Of a DNA stretch of 64,000 bases, positions 1 through 11,853 are shown one piece after another. How positions within the stretch are numbered: the first letter of the stretch is position 1; each line of letters starts with the position of its first letter. Both the position numbers and the translations under genes were made by a program. The notes beneath the pieces were generated by a model. It did not search any database. It was not told where the DNA came from and saw nothing but the letters and a program-made list of their open reading frames with translations. Origin of the DNA: Sorex araneus (Eukaryota; Chordata; Mammalia; Eulipotyphla; Soricidae); NCBI RefSeq assembly GCF_027595985.1, contig NC_073306.1, forward strand, positions 158,708,836 to 158,772,835. The letters run 5' to 3'.

Positions 1-72
<72 letters not shown>

Positions 73-73
73 A

Positions 74-109
<36 letters not shown>

Positions 110-124
110 AAAGAAAGAAAGAAA
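1..124. repeat. (GAAA)n microsatellite
   Basis: Almost pure AAAG/GAAA tetranucleotide repeat, interrupted twice by an extra A (near 73 and 110). It runs off the left edge of the window, so its full length is unknown. Purine-rich on the + strand. It may be the expanded poly(A) tail of a retroposon lying to the left, which cannot be seen. Confidence 0.97.
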
Positions 125-1040
125 ACCACCAAAGCATGCTTATCTTTTGCTACATGTTCTCATCATTTTGAGTTATATGCAGTCAGGGAAGACCTCAGAA
201 TCTGCAGAATTTTTCCAAGGGTCAGGAAGAAAATAGGCTTTTTGGAAAAGTAATAGGGAATTCTCACATGCTGCAGATAAGTTGATGGTATTGAGCTGAA
301 AGCTAAGCATCTGGCTTATGAAAATTTTTGCTGTCACTGCCCAAGCTAGTCAGCATTGTATAGTTCTTTGATCAGTAGGGACTTTACGATCTGTCTAAAG
401 CTATTTGTGTACTAACAATAACTCTGTTTATTTCATGATTCCTCCTATTTGTAAAAAACATGAACCTAAATGATGTCTGAAAAATCTAAACATAAAGAGA
501 TGTTAATATAAGAAGATTAGATGTTCAGTAACAACGAAAAAAAAATGCTAAAGAACACCAGGAGATGCAATAAATCCAAGTGGTCTTCAAAACAAGAGGA
601 AAAAAATAGATAACATAAAATAGAACTGAAAGATGCAAATATATAAGTAAATTACTCATTCAGGATCCATTTAGAGGTTGTATTTCTTGGCAGAGTTACT
701 GCTTATTATTGTCGTGTTTCTAGTTTCTCATCTCCTTTTGTCAGTCTATTGAAAGCTTGTTAAAAACTTATTTGCCTCTCCTATCCATTTGCTGCAGTGA
801 TTCTTGCCTTAAGTATTGAGTATATGGAAGAAAGGCAGAAAAAAGAAAAAAATCAACACAAATATACACTGCATTGGCGTGGTCATTTGAACAAATATTG
901 ATCACTTTATGTTTTATTCAGACTTGATGGAAACACAATTGGGAAAGGAGAAAGAATCTTTCTTAAATAGCTCATTGTGATCCTTATGCAAAATGTCTAA
1001 GGGCTTCCTAGAGAAGATGATTAGAATCATAAAGAGTGCT
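125..1040. other. unique AT-rich DNA, nothing recognised
   Basis: No long reading frame, tRNA-like box or familiar repeat was seen on either strand. It holds only short A-runs. Confidence 0.6.
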
Positions 1041-1260
1041 GACATAAAAATGAAATAATTTGTTAATTGTTCTAGAAGAAAAATAAGAGTTTGCTGCTAA
1101 TTACATAAATCTATTTCTCTTTCTTTTAGAAGTGATTGTACATTTCTTTTAGAAATTGACATAAAAATGAAATAATTTGTTAATTGTTCTAGAAGAAAAA
1201 TAAGAGTTTGCTGCTAATTACACAAATCTAATTCTCTTTCTTTTAGAAGTGATTGTACAT
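1041..1260. repeat. tandem duplication, period 117 bp
   Basis: A block of about 103 bp starting GACATAAAAATGAAAT is present twice, at 1041-1143 and 1158-1260. The copies differ at only two or three positions. A 14-bp spacer completes the 117-bp period. The low divergence points to a recent local duplication. No coding potential is seen. Confidence 0.93.
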
Positions 1261-2138
1261 AAGTGTGTGCAAACATATATTCTAATAATATGTTATGGAT
1301 ATGTATATATTATGTTATCATATATGTAAATTGTTAATATATTTTATTCCTATTTCCAGAACCTAACATAGTTCTTGTCAGTAGATTTTCAAAAAAAATA
1401 GTGAAGAATTATGAATAAGTAAATGCATGAGTATGTAAATTCCAATTAAAAGCAGCACAGTTTTATGGAAGATTCGGTAGTAAGGCAGAAATGTTAAATT
1501 GCCTATATTCAAATAAAGAATCACTCAAATACAGATGCTATGTTTGTAGTTGTTTTTTAGTATGATTTGGAAACTTCTAACTATGCATTCTTGGGTAAGT
1601 AGCATAAACTTTATGAGGTGCATTTTTCATACTGAAAGACATTGAGTTAATACCTCAAGACTTAACTGTGAAGAAAATAAATATAAAGTTACAGTACTGT
1701 GCTTGACACTTAACTAACTAATATCTTTAACATTGTTGTTGATAAAAGTAATGATAGAGTTGCATCATATGTTATTTATTCTGTTGGCAGTTAGTTCTCT
1801 AATATTTCTATACTTGTTTTCAAAATCCCTAAAAATTGTCCAAGACCATGTTCATCCTTAGTACTCCCTTTTAGTGCTGCAGCCTGCATCATAGAGTACC
1901 ATCAAACACTCACCCTTTGCATATCCTGTTCTGATAACTACCATATTATCTCTTACTACATTCTATCCAACTTCCAATCACACCGCCCTACACTGCAGAT
2001 GGCATTTTCTCCTGATAAATCCAGCATAAGATAAAATCTACTAAACATCATAATTTAGTTTAGCCTATAAATATGCTCAGAAGACATACATTGACTTTCA
2101 GTTGGGCAAAATCATCTGGCACAAAATTTTTATTTAAA
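1261..2138. other. unique AT-rich DNA, nothing recognised
   Basis: Includes a TATATGTTAT-rich patch near 1275-1345. No gene, SINE or LINE was recognised on either strand. Confidence 0.55.
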
Positions 2139-2150
2139 GTATATCAGTTT

Positions 2151-3342
2151 TGGGACCCTCTGCGCCTAAAGACTTTAATCCCAGAGACCTTCTAACACAT
2201 TTTGGCGCAGCTTCTTACAGCAATGCACTGGGACTGTGAGCTGGGCTACAACTCCGCGCTGCCCGGGGATGGATCTTTCCTCCCCACCCTGTCTTTCTGC
2301 ATGGAAAATGGCAGCGGCAACAACATTCACATGGCTCGATCCACCTTCTAAGACTCCGAACCCAGAGGTATACAGTTTTTACACTTTGGGGCTCCTAGGG
2401 AATCATGGAAAGTGGGTGTAACTGGCATGCCCTCAGCCCAAATTAATCCGGAGCTGCTGAGAGCGAAACGGACCCTCTGCGCCTAAAGACTTTGATCCCA
2501 GAGACCTAACACATTTGGGCATTCAGCACAGCTTCTTACAGCAATGCACTGGGACTGTGAGATGGGCTATGCAATTTCTGGCAGAATTTTCCCTGGACTT
2601 TATACAGAAATCCAAAACTGTGCGGACAGTGCCACGTCCACTCGACTTAACATCTGTTAATTGTCAGCAATGTGAGACAGTTCCTTTTTAACAGGTCTGA
2701 CTTGGGGGGGGGGGAAACTCCAAAGAATAACAGTGAATTTTTTGTTGAAATATTGAAGGTAATCAAAGTAGCAGCCATTTCTCTGGACTGTGAACTAAGC
2801 AACAGCCCCATGCCGGCCGAGAAGAGGAAATATCCCTCTTTCCTGGTTGTTTCCCATTTTCGGAGAGAAATGCGGCGTAGCGTCCACCATCCTGTGAGGC
2901 ACAGGAAGGGGGAGAGGGGAAAAAGAAAGGAAAAGGAAAAAGAAAAAGAAAATAGTTATGTACTTGGAGCAGTGGGGATACATATCTCTTCATTCTCAGC
3001 AATGGAAAACTAATTATCAAATGCTTCCTTGGTAGTAGGGCTGTCTTTCTTGGGGGGAAACTCCAACAACAAGAGTGAGTTTGTGTTGAAATATGGAATG
3101 TAATCAAGGTAAAGAGAAAATGAAGTGAAATTCATTAGTTATGCAGTTGGGGGTGGGGGGGCGTGGGCGGGAGGTATACTGGGGTTTTTGGTGGTGGAAT
3201 ATGGGCACTGGTGAAGGGATGGGTTTTTGAATATTGTATAACTGAGACATAAGCCTGAGAACTTTGTAACTTTTCACATGGTGATTCAATAAAAATAAAA
3301 ATAAAAAGAAAATGGCAACTCCAAAAAAAATAAATAAATAAG
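2151..3342 (+). mobile_element. composite retroposon, about 317-bp 5' tandem units, L1-like 3' end
   Basis: The element begins GGGACCCTCTGCGCC. That start recurs at 2470, so the 5' GC-rich unit is repeated with a period of about 317 bp. A second internal repeat, marked by GGGGGGAAACTCC and a TTGAAATAT motif, occurs near 2703-2765 and 3050-3110 (period about 345 bp). A purine tract lies at 2905-2955. The last 180 bp (GGGCACTGGTGAAGGGATGG, ending GGTGATTCAATAAAA) match the 3' end of the L1 at 27.3 kb. A likely TSD is GTATATCAGTTT (2139-2150) against GTGCATCAGTTT (3343-3354), 10 of 12 bases. An A-rich tail ends it. It has no reading frame of its own and is inferred to be non-autonomous and L1-mobilised. 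The best relative is the inverted copy at 60072-61441. Confidence 0.75.
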
Positions 3343-3354
3343 GTGCATCAGTTT

Positions 3355-6327
3355 CATTTTTTCTATAATAATTTTAAAAAAAAGAAAAATGGTCTCGTTT
3401 TAAATTATGGACAGTCTGTACTGTAAAAGGGTGTTATGGAGGCCAACTTTAACAGCAAATATGAGATTAAAATAGAACCAAATTTAATGTGACTATATTA
3501 AATATTTCTCTTCATTAAGAATCTCATAATGAATAGACAGATTCACATACCTGCATTTTTTCTTTTACAAACTTTTTCTAAGTTTGAGCATAGACTTTTG
3601 CAGGCCAAAGCAAGAGCTTTTTTTATCTGTATGTTTATGTCAAAACCTACAGAGTCTAGATACATATCATCAGAACACAAAAGGCAAGCTCTCCTAATGA
3701 TTTGTCAGTGAGATTAATTGTCAATTCTTCTCAGGAACAGTCTTCAATGCCACTCTCAAGAAGACAGTGACCGTTGATCTATATTGGAATTTTGAATGAA
3801 ATTAGGCCAACTAATTCAAAGGAATGAGAGGAAAGGAATAACTTAAAAATTAAGATTACCTCCCCAGCACCAACACTCCCTACACCAACCCTGTTATGTG
3901 AGTGCTAAATATATCTCTCACCAGTATGTGCTCTGCATACCCAAAAACCATGCAGGAGACCCTCTGGAGTCTATTTGTTTCTTTCTTTATTAATGAAAGG
4001 GTTTTTATTTGTGCCCTCTGATATTCCCAGAAATACAACATAAAACAAGATGGGGAATCATGATTTATTCTCTATTTGATAAAAACATCTGCAGAATAAA
4101 ATGAGCCTCTTGATGCCGGAATTGTCATCAATGATGACTTTGACAAAATGAGCAATACATAATTTGCTAGCTCCCTTGCGAAGCTGAAACAGATTGTCAA
4201 ATAAAACACTGGAGGAGATGCATATGGCCTGAGTAGATCGACTTTGAATAGGGATACACACAGGTGGTGGCTAAGTAGTGACTCTAAGAAGGAGGACTGC
4301 CCTAATTTGGAGGGTCATTTGCATTTGAAAATCCTCATTGCTAAATAGTGAGTATACCCTAAAGGCGAAGAGAATGGATACTGCCAAAACTGTAGCTATT
4401 TCTGGTCCTTGGTAACTTGGATAGACCAGAGAGGCCAAGCAAGAGAGAAAGTGCATTGCACTAAAGCAGTCTTGTAATATGGGCTCTACAGGATGCAAAT
4501 CAGTAATAGGTGGAAAGGATGCTTGCAGAAATCAATTGCTTTATGGTTAAAGATGGATTTTCCATCGGCATAAAGCATGGAAAATGAACTAATAGGTGTA
4601 TTCAGTTGGCACTTTAAAAATAGCAATCAAATACTTTTATTAATCTCCATATCTGAAAAGCAAAGCAAAAATTCATGTAATTAATTTAAACTTGAATTTT
4701 GTGTCAGTACTAGTTTCCAAGATAGAAAATTCTTTTTTTTCAATTTTCATAATTTATTTAATTACTTGATCAACTTTTGAATATTATTTCATAATCAAAG
4801 TAGAATGCTTTTCTCAATTGAAGTTATCACATCAGAAAACACTTTTCTTCAATAGTTAAGGTTTCAAATTGTGATAATTTTACATTTCAATTGTGCCTGA
4901 TGGGGAAACCACTTGAACGAAATATACTTAACTATTTTAAATGTATTAACAACAATATATATCTATTACAAAAAATCATTTTATCTTCTCACGAATAATA
5001 TTGCTGATTATCAGAAATATCAATGCAAAGTTGTGTCATGTAAAGTATTTGATTAAGAAATAAAGGTAATGGTTTTCTGATTTTTACAATAGATATTGGT
5101 GACAGTGCCTCAGTGTTTGGAAATACTCTTGCTCTCTCCTCATAATCAAAAGTGGACGAAAAGGATCAGATATGTCATATTTGATGAGGTATAGCAGCTT
5201 TCATTACCTTTACTATAAATATTATATATAATATAACTTTTATGCCTTAATAGCTATGGTATTAATATGGTTAGTTGGGAAGATTATCACCAATATATTT
5301 TATGGAAAAGGTAGACTTTTTTTTGTTGGTAGTGAAAAACATAGAATGTGCTGGGAATGAAAAAAAAAGGTTGAGTGATAGTTAATAGAGGAGAGGTATT
5401 CCAGAATGTATTACTGGGCCCATAAATGACTAATGAGAAACTGAAAGCTCTGGACCTTTCATTGTATTGTAAACTCTTTAAGTAGAATATGCACAAGCAT
5501 ATGCAGACTCTTTTGAGTTAATGGAGAACAAATACATAACTGAATCTCATAGGCTAAAAACTGTTTCTTTTTAAATTATGCTTCAAGATAGAAAATTCTT
5601 ATAACTTAGAAATTTGAGTCTATTACCTGAGAAATCCTGAAGACAGGAAATCTCATTTCTTTCCTCAAAGAAATAATGTAAATTTTTTCATTAAATATAA
5701 TATTCATTCCAAAATAGCAACAATAATTTAACATATATATGCATTACAGGTTTCTTGGTTTAAAATAGACTTTGATTTACAATTTAGATGATAGATAATA
5801 TAGAGTTCCAATACAGTACACGATAAGCTTATCCTATCATTAATTTCTTATATTGTTATGGTACATTTGCAAGAATGATGGAATCAATAGCAATTCAACA
5901 TTAATCGATTCAACAGGGATTGATTCAAGAATTGATCAACACTTTTATTCACTTAAGTCTATATAGATTTTCTTAATAATTACCTAACTACTTCTGTTTT
6001 AGGATTCCATCTGGAAAATTATGTTGCATTTAATCATAATTTTTCTGAGACTGCAACAGTTTCTCAAATTTTTTTATTTTAACTATGCTTTACTCAAATT
6101 CTTCTAAATTTGACTATTTATATAGATATTAGTGTGATGTGTTGTTATTATAAAATATATATTAAGTATATGTTGTAAAAAGATATGTGCTAAATTTTAT
6201 GACTTTATTACTTCCTGGCACTATAAGTTAAAATTGGAACTTTATTTGTGGAACAGTCCAGAGTAAGTCATTTTATTTAAGCCTTCAGTTTTTTCATACT
6301 GAATAAGGCATTAAAGGCATTAAAAAC
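3355..6327. other. unique DNA, no gene recognised
   Basis: About 3 kb without SINEs. The part at 4030-4620 is less AT-rich. It has two short open frames on the minus strand (4058-4261, 4271-4498) without clear splice signals, an octamer-like ATTTGCAT near 4317-4325 and a small stem-loop. It could be a conserved non-coding element, but that cannot be judged from one genome. Confidence 0.5.
4537..4577. other. nested inverted repeat (41-nt stem-loop)
   Basis: TGCTTTATG (4537-4545) pairs with CATAAAGCA (4569-4577). Inside, GATGGA (4552-4557) pairs with TCCATC (4561-4566) around a TTT loop. The stem has an asymmetric bulge. It is short enough to arise by chance in 64 kb, and no function is claimed. 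Confidence 0.6.
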
Positions 6328-6372
6328 AGGGGCGGGGGGAAGTATCTCACGGTGATTAAATAAAAAAAAAAG
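6328..6372 (+). mobile_element. short L1-type 3' tail fragment
   Basis: A G-rich stretch is followed by CTCACGGTGATTAAATAAA and an A-run. This is the terminal motif of the L1 3' ends elsewhere in the window. Only about 45 bp is present, so it is a severely 5'-truncated insertion or a relic. Confidence 0.5.
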
Positions 6373-6512
6373 AAAATCCTCAGATCTTGGTATTTAGTAA
6401 TCTCCTTGTTGTAGGATTGTTATTGCTGTTTTTGTTCATGAAACAAAAATATATTTATGTTTTATACCTTGTCTATATGTCTATCTATAGATATTTTATA
6501 CATTGATCCATT

Positions 6513-6727
6513 TGTAGTAGCACGGTAGCACTGTCTTCCCGTTGTTCATCGATTTGCTTGAGTGGGCACCAGTAATGTCTCCATTGTGAGACTTGTTGTT
6601 ACTGTTTTTGGCATATTGAATACGCCACGGGGAGCTTGCCAGGCTCTGCCATGTGGGCAGGATATTCTCGGTACCTTGCCAGGCTCTCTGAGAGGGACGG
6701 AGGAATCGAAGCCAGGTCCGCCAATCC
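6513..6727 (-). mobile_element. SINE B copy (poly(A)-less tRNA-head SINE)
   Basis: Read on the minus strand it contains the SINE B body in order: CCCTCTCAGAGAGCC, GAGCCTGGCAAGCT, GCCAAAAACAGTAACAACAAG, CAATGGAGACATTACTGG, and a tail ending in the AGTGCTAC type. There is no poly(T) run at its left edge, unlike SINE A copies. The tRNA head is truncated. Confidence 0.85.
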
Positions 6728-7489
6728 ATTTATAGACATTCATTGGGCATAACTTTATACCATTCTCCCCTTGAGTTCATAATCACACCAACAACTTACT
6801 CATCACTAACCTTTCACTCCAACTATAATAAATCCGGTTCCAAGCCCATTTGTGTATCTAATTGTTTCAATTCAAGAATATATCACAGTTGTTAACCCAT
6901 ATCCTAAATATAACACCTCCATCACCTTCTGAACTGTCTTTAACTACAATTCATTGCCCTCTTTGTGCTACAGATTCTGTTCATTTAGAAAGTTTCATAG
7001 TTTAGTAATTTTACCTCAACTACTCCCCAAGGGAAGTTGTTTCTTAATTAGTAAAACAGCTAGAGTATTTTTTTAAACATATATACACCCTCTTGGGACA
7101 CCTGGCTGATTAAACGGCTTTTGTTAAGTTTGCAAACATGAAAGTTCATTTCTTAATGTTACAAAAATGCGTTCAGTGGGGTCATACATCCATCATTGTG
7201 GTATCAGATAATTTAGTGTCACTAACTTATAAAGTGACTTCTGATTCACTTGTTCAAGGCCTTTTACTTCTCAAATCACTAGTGAATACTGATGAAATAT
7301 TATAGAATAGAAGAGAGCTGCTTAAAGGCTGTTCAATCTGCCTTTATTGTTGTATATATTTTATTTACTTCACTTGAGGATTCATGCATTTCTTTTCTGG
7401 ATTCAAAAGTTCATTCTTTTTCATTGCTAAATAGTATTATAGAGCATATGTGTAATATAGTTGCTCACTCAAATGTTGAATGCCACTAC

Positions 7490-7737
7490 CAGGAGCGATA
7501 GGACAGTGGGCAGGGCATTTGCCTTGCACACAGCCAACCTGGGCGGACCTCCGCCCCTCTCTGAGAGCCCAGCAAGCTACCGAGAGTATCTCACCCGCAC
7601 AGCAGAGCTTGGCAAACTACCCATGGCATATTCGATATGCCAATAACAGTAACAACAAGTCTCACAATTGAGACATTACTGGTGCCCGCTCGAACAAATG
7701 GATGAGCAATAGGATGACAGTGACAGTGATACAGTGA
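7490..7737 (+). mobile_element. SINE B copy
   Basis: The tRNA-like head (GGGCAGGGCATTTGCCTTGC) is followed by the SINE B body (AGCCCAGCAAGCTACCGAGA, CCAATAACAGTAACAACAAG) and a tail of GATGACAGTGACAGTGATAC type. There is no poly(A). The B-box area is damaged. It is inserted in the antisense L1. Confidence 0.88.
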
Positions 7738-7779
7738 TCAACAAAGCTGCGTTAAAGAATTAACATTAATAACGCATTA

Positions 7780-7985
7780 ACTGTTAAAAAATGATCGAGG
7801 CATATTACATGGAAAATAATATTAATTATATTAATAAAGAATATATAGCATAAATAATGAATAATAATGGATAATAATGAATAATATATTATATATATTC
7901 CTCTGCAATTATAAATATTCTAGTTCTCTGTACATATTTTAATATTTCATATTATGTATACATATTATACCATGTTAATATCTGT
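7780..7985. repeat. AT-rich low-complexity DNA
   Basis: Imperfect ATAATA/AATGAATAATGG repeats followed by alternating TATATA. It follows a SINE B tail and probably arose by slippage. Confidence 0.7.
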
Positions 7986-8026
7986 TCATTATTAATGTTA
8001 TTCTTATTCATTCATAAGTGAATTTT

Positions 8027-8203
8027 GGCCGGAGCAATAGCACAAAGCGTAGGGCGTTTGCCTTGCACGAGGCCGACCCAGGTTCGATTCCCAGGATCCC
8101 ATATGGTCCCCTGAACACCGCCAGGAGTAATTCCTGAGTGCATGAGCCAGGAATAACCCTTGTGTATTGCTGGGTGTGACCAAAAAAAGCAAAAAAAAAA
8201 AGT
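8027..8203 (+). mobile_element. SINE A (SOR-type) copy with TSD
   Basis: A tRNA-derived SINE with the head GGCCGGAGCAATAGCACAAA, an intact B box (GGTTCGATTCC), a GCCAGGAGTAATTCCTGAGT body and an A-rich tail. It is flanked by the exact 13-bp TSD TCATAAGTGAATT at 8012-8024 and 8208-8220. It is a 5'-complete insertion into the antisense L1, hence younger than it. Confidence 0.96.
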
Positions 8204-8975
8204 TAAATCATAAGTGAATTGTTAGATTGAATAGTAAGATTATATTTGATTGTGTTCAACAGTCTAGCTGACTTTCAACTTGTCTCTACTACTTTGTATT
8301 TTCACAAGCAGTAAAGAATTACTACATTATTCTATTTTTTTGATCTGTATGTCTACATATTATATAAGTTTTAAAATGTATTCTACTTTTTAAGTATTAA
8401 TTTTGAATATTATTTATGAAAAGGAGAGGATCTGTATTTAGGTCCTTATTTTATTAATCATTTCAAAAATACTTAATTCCAGTTGTTCTATCACAGTGAG
8501 ATATAAATACTACTTTCTCCATTGGTTATTTTGCACTACTATTCATTCAAAAATTTTTTAATACATTCATATAATTCATGAATTTATTTCTGGGCTCTCT
8601 TTTTTGTTCCACTGATTGGTATGTATATTCTTTCAATAATATGCCATTTTGTTACTATAGTTGATAATTTATCTTGAGATTCAATATGAGAGTCTTCCAA
8701 CTCTATTCTGTTTTAGTTATATGTTGAATGCTTCAGGATCTCCACAGAAATAATAGAATTGACATGTCAGTTTTAGCAAATCAACTTGCTGGTATTTTTA
8801 CTGGGATTGTGTTGAATATTTAGGTTAAGTTGGAAAGAATTAGCGTATCAACAATGTTTAGTCTTCTAATAAATTATTGTAGATTATCTTTTCCATTTAA
8901 TAGATGCCTGATCTCTTTCACTTTTGAAATTTATTTATTTACAGTCTATACATAAATTGCTAAAATTATTTATGA

Positions 8976-9078
8976 ATGCTTTTCTTTTTTCTCTCTTCTT
9001 TCTTTTCTTCTTCCTTCCTTTCTTTCTTTCTTCCTTTCTTTTTTTCCTTCTTGCTTTATTTTTTTTCTTCCTTTCTTA
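8976..9078. repeat. pyrimidine-rich (TTTC/TTCC)n tract
   Basis: Long imperfect CTTT/CTTCC run on the + strand, a polypyrimidine microsatellite within the antisense L1 region. Confidence 0.9.
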
Positions 9079-9146
9079 AACAAAATTATTTATTTCCCAA
9101 TGCTTATTTCTGGAACTAAAAAAGCAATAAAATTTTGCATACTGAT

Positions 9147-9340
9147 CCGTCCTTCTCTCAGAGCCCGGCAAGATACTGAGAATATCCTACCCACATGGCA
9201 GAGCTTGGCAAGCTACCTGTGGCGTATTCGATTGGTCAAAAACAGTAACAACAAGTCTCACAATGGAGACGTTATTGGTGCCCACTTGAGCAAATCATTG
9301 AGCAACGGGATGACAATGCTACAATGCTACAGATCTTCGA
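9147..9340 (+). mobile_element. SINE B copy, head truncated
   Basis: Starts inside the body (GATCCGTCCTTCTCTCAGAG) and runs through AACAGTAACAACAAGTCTCA and GGAGACGTTATTGGTGCCC to a degenerate tail (GACAATGCTACAATGCTAC). The whole tRNA head before the B box is missing, and there is no poly(A). Confidence 0.85.
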
Positions 9341-10435
9341 TCAAATAACCCTGCTCTATCACCTTATTAGTTTTAGAATATAATAAATGATCTTGCATTT
9401 TTTAATGAAGTCATTTCTTCCTTTTCAGCATAGATTTTTTTGCATTCGGTTTTCTTCTTTTATTTCAATATTAAAACTTCTAATAATGTAATAAATAGGA
9501 GTGCTGAATGAAAATATTTTTGCCTTATTCTCATCTTGGGAAGAAAATGTCTAGTTTCTTTATTAGTGTTATGCTAAGTGTAAATGTTTTTTTAAAAAGT
9601 TAGATGTCTTTTGTCACGTTTAGGAAGATACTTAGTGTGCCTCTTTCTATGAGAATTTTACATATCATGGATAGGTGTTTGGAGTTTTCAAATGTTCTTG
9701 CTGTATACATAAATGCAATTTTTCTTCTTTACTGCTTTGACATGTAACCTAAAAGGTTTGATTTTTAAATGATGAAATATATTTGATACCTGAATTAGAT
9801 CTACTTTATCACTAGTGAAATTTACTTTTGTAAATTGTTGAGTTCAATTTGGTATTATTTTGTTAAGGAATTTGACTCTATGTACTTGAGTCTATATACT
9901 CCTTTTTTAGATCAATTTATTCTTCTTTTTATTCAATTTCATGCCATAATATAATGATATGACTTTATATATTTTAGTACATGTTAGGCTAAAAAGTCAC
10001 TCTAATAGATGAGGCTTATATTCCATTCATTTTTTTTCTTTTTTTTTCCATTCATTTTTTGTAAATTGTGGTTTCAGTTCGATTTCAGTCAATGAGGTGT
10101 TTTGAAATATTTCTTGAGATTTATTCTTCAATTTATATTATTTAGATTTTTGTTGTTTCATTTTGAAATATTGCTGTTTCTAGTTATATTTTATTGATTT
10201 ATAATTTAATCCCATTGTGATTTAAGAGCAGTCATTGCACAATATATACCCTTTTATGTGTATTAGGTTTTTATACCATATGATGTGGTTTATCTCAGTA
10301 AATATTCCATGTGGGCTTGAGAAGAATGTTAAATCTATTATAAGATGTGGTAGTTCGTGCAGGGTTTTCAATCAGTTTAAATAATAGCAATGCTTGGGTT
10401 ATCACTGGTAGGCAGTTCAATCTACCAATTTTACT

Positions 10436-10605
10436 TTGGTTTCTTTTGTTTAGAAGAGCACACTCAGCTGTACTCAGGGCTTACTACTGGCTTGTGCTCA
10501 GGCATCGTTCCTGATGAGTGTCAGGTAAGCATATGGAGTGCCAGGGGTGCATGCAACCTTAGTTGCTTGCAGGCAAGACTAGCACCTTCCCTGCTGTATT
10601 GTTAG
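10436..10605 (-). mobile_element. old SINE A copy
   Basis: Reverse-complement SINE A with recognisable CAGGGCTTACTACTGGCTTG and GTGCTCAGGCATCGTTCCTG blocks. It is much diverged, with a mutated head, and inserted in the antisense L1. Confidence 0.65.
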
Positions 10606-11130
10606 TGGTCCTATTTTTTTACAAAGCTAAGCTAAGACATCCAACTTTGAATAATGCCCCATCTTTTATATATTGATTCTAAATGTTATATTTAATGAAG
10701 ATTAGTACTTGGCTCTTACTGTCTTTCTTTTGAGAATTACCCATAATTATTAGAAACCTCAACCAAATATAGCTACACTAAGTTTTAGGGCTTCAGTATA
10801 TAAATTTTGGATGTGAACACATATTTATTCTATAAAATATTTTCTTTTTGACTAAACAACATCTTTTGCAGGACAGATCTGCTGGTGATAAGCACTTGTA
10901 AGCTTTATTAGTCTGACAACATATTTATTATTCACATTTATAGGTTAATATTGCTGGATACTGAATTTCAGACCGGTAAGAATTTTTCTTTCAAGATTTA
11001 AAAAATTTCACTCAGCCTTTTTCTGGCTTGCTTGTTTTTGATGAGAAGTCTGCAATATTTATTATTCTGTAGGAATTATGTTATTCATCTATATTCTTTC
11101 AAATTATATTTTTACTTTTACTTCAATATC

Positions 11131-11262
11131 TTGTTGTTAGTGTTTTTAGCATATCAAATACTCCACGAGTAGCTTGCCAGTCTCTGCCGTGCAGGCAGGA
11201 TACTCTAACAATAAATCTCACAATAGAGACATTACTAGTGCCCACTCGAGCAAATTGATGAA
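11131..11262. mobile_element. SINE B copy with inverted 5' part
   Basis: Positions 11131-11205 carry the mid-body of SINE B in reverse complement (TTGTTGTTAGTGTTTTTAGC to GGCAGGATACTC). Positions 11206-11262 carry the 3' body in the sense orientation (TAACAATAAATCTCACAATA to AGCAAATTGATGA). The two parts meet at a shared TAACAA motif. The 5' segment inverted relative to the 3' segment resembles the twin-priming rearrangement known from L1. Confidence 0.75.
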
Positions 11263-11375
11263 TATTAGATAGATATTTATTAAATATCATTAATTATTGA
11301 CAATAGTATTAATATCAATTAATATTAATTCAATTAATTAATATTTATTTAATATAAAATAATTATTTATATAAT

Positions 11376-11530
11376 ATTAAATTAGATACTGATTTTTCTA
11401 ATAATATTTTATCTACTATTAAATTAGATACTAATTTTTCTAATAATATTTTGTCTATTATTAAATTAGGTACTAATTTTTCTAATAATATTTTGTCTAC
11501 TATTAAATTAGATACTACTTTTTCTAAGGA
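11376..11530. repeat. 42-bp minisatellite, about 3.5 units
   Basis: Units starting ATTAAATTAG begin at 11376, 11418, 11460 and 11502, exactly 42 bp apart, and differ at one to four positions. The last unit is cut short where it joins the inverted segment TTTCTAAGGAGG. Confidence 0.93.
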
Positions 11531-11596
11531 GGTGGCCCAGTGTCTCCTCCACCCAGATCACCAGTTTTCCAGTAACTTGGCAGTGACACCTACAAA
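11523..11596 (+). repeat. inverted duplicate of 12452-12527
   Basis: TCTAAGGAGG, AGTGTCTCCTCCACCCAGAT and CCAGTAACTTGG are the reverse complement of the 5' part of the family C element at 12105-12506. The match continues into that element's right flank (ATACTAATTTTTCTAA type). It is therefore an inverted duplication of the locus and not an independent insertion. Confidence 0.85.
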
Positions 11597-11853
11597 TTTA
11601 TTACTATTAATATTAATAACACTAAATTAATATTAATTAATATTAGCAATTAATCATTTATATTTGTTGTATTAAATAAATATTAATATTTAATATTTAT
11701 TAATATAAATATTGATTAATATTAATATTTATTCATTTAAAAATAAATGAATATTTATCTAATGGACAGTGTTACAAAACTACTTCAATATCATATTAGT
11801 ATTCTGTAGTGTACATACTACTTTGTATTATCTGACCATTCATTACTGTCTTT

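Larger units (their letters stand above)
6740..11110 (-). mobile_element. ancient L1, antisense, fragmented by SINEs
   Basis: The + strand reads like the complement of an old mammalian L1, running 3' to 5'. From 6740 come 3' UTR-like pyrimidine-rich DNA, then the familiar antisense ORF2 stretches: near 7400-7490 the 'ATTGCTAAATAGTATTATA' region, near 8700-8900 the antisense reverse-transcriptase region (GGGATTGTGTTGAATATTTAG), near 10290-10330 the endonuclease-side motif (CATGTGGGCTTGAGAAGAATG), and near 10950-11060 a 5' part. It is interrupted by SINEs at 7490, 8027, 9147 and 10436. Substitutions and indels leave no open frame. Assignment is from memory of L1 consensus structure, and the edges are approximate. 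Confidence 0.72.
11262..11765. repeat. AT-rich expansion of ATTAAT type
   Basis: Nearly 500 bp made of ATTAAT/TAATATT words, broken by the 42-bp minisatellite and a short GC-richer inverted segment at 11523-11596. Base composition is far more extreme than the flanks. Confidence 0.8.

Noticed and set aside
1-124. (GAAA)n as a telomeric or centromeric repeat
   Set aside because: A common tetranucleotide microsatellite; no TTAGGG or satellite structure next to it.
4058-4498. Two adjacent minus-strand frames as a possible gene
   Set aside because: They are in different frames, with a stop between and no matching splice donor/acceptor pair.
8027-8100. SINE A heads as functional tRNA genes
   Set aside because: A and B boxes are present but the acceptor-stem complement and CCA-side sequence are missing; they are SINE promoters.
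11376-11530. Regularly spaced repeats as a CRISPR-like array
   Set aside because: Units are contiguous 42-bp tandem copies without unique spacers, in mammalian AT-rich DNA.
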